A stretch of DNA of 64,000 bases from Palsa-504 sp963787645 (GTDB lineage: Bacteria; Actinomycetota; Actinomycetes; Streptosporangiales; Streptosporangiaceae), in the NCBI GenBank assembly GCA_963787645.1, contig CAWBDS010000010.1, positions 186,001 through 250,000 of the forward strand, in the 5' to 3' direction. Both the position numbers and the translations under genes were made by a program. Under the pieces are notes generated by a model, which was given only the letters and a program-made list of their open reading frames with translations, had not been told where the DNA came from and made no database searches. Numbering within the stretch: the stretch's first letter is position 1; the number at the start of each line of letters is the position of its first letter. Below, piece after piece: positions 60,456-64,000 of this stretch.

Positions 60456-61852
60456 GCACCACGCTGATCACCGGCGGCACGGTGGTGACGGCGTCCGGCA
60501 CGCTGGACGCCGACGTGCTGGTCGAGGGCGAGAAGATCGCCATGGTCGTGTCCCGGCGGCCGGGCCTCGAGGTCACCCTGACCGCGGACCGGCTCATCGA
60601 CGCGACCGGCAAGTACGTGCTGCCCGGCGGGATCGACGTGCACACGCACATGGAGATGCCGTTCGGCGGCACGTTCTCCGCGGACACCTTCGAGACCGGT
60701 ACCCAGGCCGCGGCCTGGGGCGGCACCACCACCATCGTCGACTTCGCGGTCCAGGCCAAGGGCAGCTCGCTGCTGGCCACGCTGGACAAGTGGCATGGCA
60801 AGGCGGACGGTAACTGCGCGATCGACTACGGCTTCCACATGATCGTCTCCGACGTCAACGACATGACGCTCAAGGAGATGGACGCCTGCATCGCCGCCGG
60901 AGTGAACAGCTTCAAGATGTTCATGGCCTATCCGGGCGTGTTCTACGCCACCGACGGAGAGATCCTGCTGGCCATGCAGCAGGCCGCTCGCTCCGGGGCG
61001 ACGGTGATGATGCACGCGGAGAACGGCATCGCCATCGACCAGCTGGTCGCCCAGGCGCTGGCCGCGGGCCGCACCGACCCGGTCTACCACGGCCTGACCC
61101 GGCCGCCGGAGCTGGAAGGCGAGGCGACCTCGCGGGCCATCACGCTGGCCAAGGTGGCGGACTGCCCGCTGTACATCGTGCACCTGTCGGCCACCCAGGC
61201 GCTCGCGGCAGTGGCCGAGGCCCGGGACACCGGGCAGAACGTATTCGCCGAGACCTGCCCGCAGTACCTGTTCCTGTCCCTGGACGACCTGGCCCGGCCG
61301 GACTTCGAGGGGGCCAAGTTCGTGGCCTCGCCGCCGCTGCGGCCCAAGGAGCACCAGGACTCGCTGTGGCGGGGGCTGCGCACCAACGACCTGTCGGTGG
61401 TGTCGACCGACCACTGCCCGTTCTGCTTCAAGGACCAGAAGGAGCTGGGCCGGGGCGACTTCTCCAAGATCCCGAACGGGATGCCCGGCGTCGAGCACCG
61501 GATGGACCTGCTGCACCAGGGCGTGGCGGCGGGAAAGCTGTCGCTGCCGCGCTGGGTGGAGGTGGCCTCGACCACGCCGGCCCGGATGTTCGGCCTGTAC
61601 CCGCGCAAGGGGGTCATCGCGGCTGGCTCCGACGCCGACATGGTGATCTACGACCCGCAGGCCACCCAGACCCTGTCAGCCGCCACCCACCACATGAACG
61701 TGGACTACTCCGCGTATGAGGGCATGCAGGTCACCGGCCGGGTGGTCGCCACGATGTCCCGCGGCGCCATGGTCATCGACGACGGCCAGTACGTGGGCCA
61801 CACGGGGCACGGCACGTTCCTGGCCCGCGGGCTGAACCAGTATCTGCTGTAG
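60452..61852 (+). CDS. hydA: Dihydropyrimidinase / D-hydantoinase
   Basis: 466 residues from GTG 60452. Cyclic amidohydrolase with a binuclear metal site: GGIDVHTHMEMPFGG (His-x-His), SFKMFMAYPGVFYATDG (carboxylated Lys), VMMHAENG (His), YIVHLSATQA (His) and VVSTDHCPFCFKDQKELGRG (Asp). It opens dihydropyrimidines or hydantoins to N-carbamoyl amino acids, feeding the amidase upstream. Strong family match in length and order of motifs. Confidence 0.94.
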   Translation: MSTTLITGGTVVTASGTLDADVLVEGEKIAMVVSRRPGLEVTLTADRLIDATGKYVLPGGIDVHTHMEMPFGGTFSADTFETGTQAAAWGGTTTIVDFAVQAKGSSLLATLDKWHGKADGNCAIDYGFHMIVSDVNDMTLKEMDACIAAGVNSFKMFMAYPGVFYATDGEILLAMQQAARSGATVMMHAENGIAIDQLVAQALAAGRTDPVYHGLTRPPELEGEATSRAITLAKVADCPLYIVHLSATQALAAVAEARDTGQNVFAETCPQYLFLSLDDLARPDFEGAKFVASPPLRPKEHQDSLWRGLRTNDLSVVSTDHCPFCFKDQKELGRGDFSKIPNGMPGVEHRMDLLHQGVAAGKLSLPRWVEVASTTPARMFGLYPRKGVIAAGSDADMVIYDPQATQTLSAATHHMNVDYSAYEGMQVTGRVVATMSRGAMVIDDGQYVGHTGHGTFLARGLNQYLL

Positions 61853-61889
61853 CACGCACCACGCTTCGTTCGGGATAAAAGGAGGAGTC

Positions 61890-62885
61890 ATGGAATTCGG
61901 GGTGGTCCTGCAGACGAACCCGCCCGCCAGCCGCGTGGTCGAGATGATGCGCCGGGCCGAGGACGCGGGCTTCTCCCACGGGTGGACGTGGGACTCGCAC
62001 GTGCTGTGGCAGGAGCCGTTCGTGATCTACTCGGCGGTTCTGGCCGCCACGTCGGCGCTGACCGTAGGCACGATGGTGACCAACCCGGGCACCCGGGACT
62101 GGTCGGTCACCGCGTCGCTGTTCGCGACGCTGAACGACATGTACGGCAACCGGACGGTGTGCGGGATCGGCCGCGGCGACTCGGCCCGGCGGGTGATCGG
62201 CCAGCCGCCCATGTCGCTGGCCACCCTGTCCTCGGCGATGAGCGTGATCAAGGGGCTGGCCGAGGGGCAGGAGGTCACTCATCATGGCCAGCTGCTGCGG
62301 CTGCCCTGGGTGCGCGACGGCAAGCTGGAGATCTGGATGGCCGGGTACGGGCCGAAGGCGCTGAAGCTGGTCGGCGAGCAGGCCGACGGGTTCATCCTGC
62401 AGACCGCCGACCCGGACATCGCGCGGTGGACGATCGGGTCGGTGCGGGAGGCGGCCAAGGACGCCGGGCGTGACCCGTCCTCGATCACGATGTGCGTGGC
62501 GGCGCCCGCGTACGTGGGCACCGACCTGGCGCACCAGCGGGAGCAACTGCGGTGGTTCGGCGGGATGGTCGGCAACCACGTGGCGGACCTGGTGTCCCGG
62601 TACGGCACGGACGGACCGGTGCCGCACGAGCTGACCGACTACATCGAGGGGCGCGCGGGGTACGACTACGCGCACCACGGGCGTTCGGACAACCCGGACG
62701 TGGACTTCGTGCCGGACGCGATCGTGGACCGGTTCTGCCTGCTCGGGCAGGCGTCCGCGCACGTGGACCAGCTGCGCGAGCTGGCCGAGGCCGGCGCCGA
62801 CCAGTTCGCCCTGTACCTGATGCACGACCAGGAGGAAGACACCCTGGCCGCCTACGGCTCGGAGATCATCCCGGCGCTCCGTTAG
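61890..62885 (+). CDS. F420-type LLM-class oxidoreductase
   Basis: 331 residues from ATG 61890, with a strong AAAGGAGGAG site 6 bases before. Luciferase-like TIM barrel: TWDSHVLWQEPFVIYSAVLA, VGTMVTNPGTRDWSVTASLF, GRGDSARRVIGQPP and IWMAGYGPKALKLVGEQADG. This subgroup is regularly found beside dihydropyrimidinase genes in actinomycetes and could supply the reductive first step (pyrimidine to dihydropyrimidine) with F420H2. Its stop overlaps the stop of the convergent SGNH gene. Confidence 0.9.
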   Translation: MEFGVVLQTNPPASRVVEMMRRAEDAGFSHGWTWDSHVLWQEPFVIYSAVLAATSALTVGTMVTNPGTRDWSVTASLFATLNDMYGNRTVCGIGRGDSARRVIGQPPMSLATLSSAMSVIKGLAEGQEVTHHGQLLRLPWVRDGKLEIWMAGYGPKALKLVGEQADGFILQTADPDIARWTIGSVREAAKDAGRDPSSITMCVAAPAYVGTDLAHQREQLRWFGGMVGNHVADLVSRYGTDGPVPHELTDYIEGRAGYDYAHHGRSDNPDVDFVPDAIVDRFCLLGQASAHVDQLRELAEAGADQFALYLMHDQEEDTLAAYGSEIIPALR

Positions 62886-64000
62886 TCGGTGCTCGCGGCG
62901 AGGGTTTTCTCGAGCTTAGGGAGGGCTTGCTGGTCGGCTAGGGCGATGGCCAGCTCGCCGGTCACGGTGGGGTGCAGGGGGGCCGGGTCGCCCGGGGCCT
63001 GCACGTAGGGGTCGGCGGTGCACAGCTCGTGGCCGGTGAACGGCGGATCGGCCACGCCGAACCCGAAGACCTGCGCGCCCTCGGCCAGGATGGTGTTCAG
63101 CTGGCCGAGCCGGGCCAGCAGCACCTTCTCCTTGGCCGGAGTCAGGCCGTAGCGGGCCAGGCAGCCGATGTTCGGGCCGAACGGCGAGTAGTACTCGTTG
63201 ACCAGCACGGCCGGGCTGCCGGGCAGGTCGGCCAGGTCGCCCAGCAGCTGGTAGTAGCTGCGGGTGAAGGAGTTGAGCAGCTGGTCGAAGTACGCGGTGG
63301 ACACCTTGTCGTTGCACACGGCGCTGGCCGCGCACAGGCGGGTCATGATCGACCATTCCACATCGTCGGCGCCGACGCTGACGATGATCACCTTGGCGTG
63401 CGTGGCCAGCTGGGCCTCGTCGAGCTGGGCCGGCGCCAGCTGCCCGTTGCCGAGCAGCTGCACGCCGAGCAGGCCGTTCTGGATCGTGGCGCCGCTGCAG
63501 GCCAGGTTCAGCACGTTCCAGTTGTTCACCGCGGCCAGGTCGGCGGCGTAGGACTGGCTGCTGCGGCCGCACGCGCGGTCCAGCGCGCTGGCGTTGGCCA
63601 CCGTCGGGTTGCCGATCGCGGCGGCGGTCGAGTCGCCGATCACCACCGCCTGCACGCCGGGCAGCGGCCGGGCCACGGAGCTGGGCGAGGCCTGCAGCGG
63701 GTCGGTGCCGACCAGGTCGTCGAGGGTCTTGACGCTGCGCAGCACGGTGGGGGTGGTGCGGGCGGTCAGCAGCACGCCGCCGACGTTTACCCCGACCACC
63801 ACGGCCAGGCCCACGCCCACGGTCCGCAGCATGACCAGGTGGGGCTGCCTGCGGATGCCGGCCACCGCGATCAGCGCGACCACGGCGAACCCGGCGGCGA
63901 TGAGCGTCTCCCACACGAAGTACCGGGTCCAGCCCTGGGCCAGCTGCTGGCTGAGGCTCAGCTTGAGCTGCCGCGGGTTATCGGAGCGGAGCAGCTGGGC
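62882..64000 (-). CDS. SGNH/GDSL hydrolase with N-terminal membrane segments (5' end outside window)
   Basis: Partial: the frame is open to the last base, and the residues before the possible start at 63916 (SLSQQLAQGWTRYFVWETLI) read as real coding sequence. Two membrane segments precede an SGNH domain: block I VVIGDSTAAAIG (Ser), ACSGAT (Gly region), VGADDVEW (block III position) and LHPTVTG (catalytic His). Cysteines in the domain suggest it acts outside the membrane as an esterase or lipase. It may be the C-terminal part of a larger membrane protein. Confidence 0.85.
   Translation of the reverse strand, partial: AQLLRSDNPRQLKLSLSQQLAQGWTRYFVWETLIAAGFAVVALIAVAGIRRQPHLVMLRTVGVGLAVVVGVNVGGVLLTARTTPTVLRSVKTLDDLVGTDPLQASPSSVARPLPGVQAVVIGDSTAAAIGNPTVANASALDRACGRSSQSYAADLAAVNNWNVLNLACSGATIQNGLLGVQLLGNGQLAPAQLDEAQLATHAKVIIVSVGADDVEWSIMTRLCAASAVCNDKVSTAYFDQLLNSFTRSYYQLLGDLADLPGSPAVLVNEYYSPFGPNIGCLARYGLTPAKEKVLLARLGQLNTILAEGAQVFGFGVADPPFTGHELCTADPYVQAPGDPAPLHPTVTGELAIALADQQALPKLEKTLAASTD

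Overview
The window is about 64 kb of very GC-rich DNA (third codon positions nearly all G or C) from an actinomycete-type bacterium. This is supported by a complete cvn conservon (nitrate-sensing histidine-kinase-like protein, roadblock, DUF742, GTPase), a GT87 membrane glycosyltransferase, DUF1707 and DUF664 proteins, ECF41 and SigE-type sigma factors, an F420-type LLM oxidoreductase, and frequent GTG starts with 4-base ATGA/GTGA overlaps. The genus cannot be fixed from sequence alone. I see no rRNA, tRNA or CRISPR array.

Layout. 1-7 kb: tail of htpG, a TPP enzyme, and the conservon cvnD-C-B-A, all but htpG on the minus strand. 7-16.4 kb: a minus-strand block with acyl-CoA dehydrogenase, two Liv-type binding lipoproteins, a DUF1989 protein, RidA, LivH, LivM, LivG, LivF and a GntR/FCD regulator. 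It looks like uptake and breakdown of a nitrogenous compound under its own repressor. 16.5-26 kb: FHA/zinc-ribbon protein, PAP2 enzyme, APC permease coupled to a formamidase-family enzyme, aldo/keto reductase, Maf, AAA+ ATPase, TPR membrane protein, MFS transporter. 26.3-29.6 kb: a PadR regulator followed by a decayed ABC exporter; the ATPase has lost its Walker A region and the permease is frameshifted. 29.7-35.3 kb: GT87 enzyme, DUF1707 protein, a small cysteine protein, ECF41 sigma, DUF664 protein, and a SigE-type sigma with a membrane-anchored partner.

35.3-50.7 kb holds the two most interesting things. First, two paralogous citrate synthases with N-terminal helix-turn-helix domains (35308-36720 and 49290-50675) and a homocitrate/isopropylmalate-synthase-like enzyme (45816-47063) all carry the palindrome TCAAYRTTGA 3-42 bases before the start. 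Two of these sites sit in an almost identical 21-bp element. This suggests a small regulon controlled by a citrate-synthase-like DNA-binding protein. One paralog has also lost the conserved GFGH histidine. Second, three mobile elements are nested: an IS110-family element is split by an IS256-family element (8-9 bp target duplication), which is itself split by a 3,978-bp Tn554-like element with three recombination genes (tnpA, tnpB, tnpC) and perfect 14-bp terminal inverted repeats. Next to them is a degraded DUF2207 gene.

47-54.8 kb: alpha/beta hydrolase, M55 D-aminopeptidase-like gene lacking its expected stop, VOC protein, HhH-GPD glycosylase, adenosine deaminase, GNAT, TMEM175-like channel and a broken histidine phosphatase. 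54.9-59.4 kb: an overlapping DUF4129 - MoxR - DUF58 membrane operon. 59.5-62.9 kb: a reductive pyrimidine/hydantoin-type cluster (carbamoyl amidase, dihydropyrimidinase, LLM oxidoreductase) containing a coupled 40-codon micro-ORF made of three 39-bp repeats. The window ends inside an SGNH hydrolase gene.
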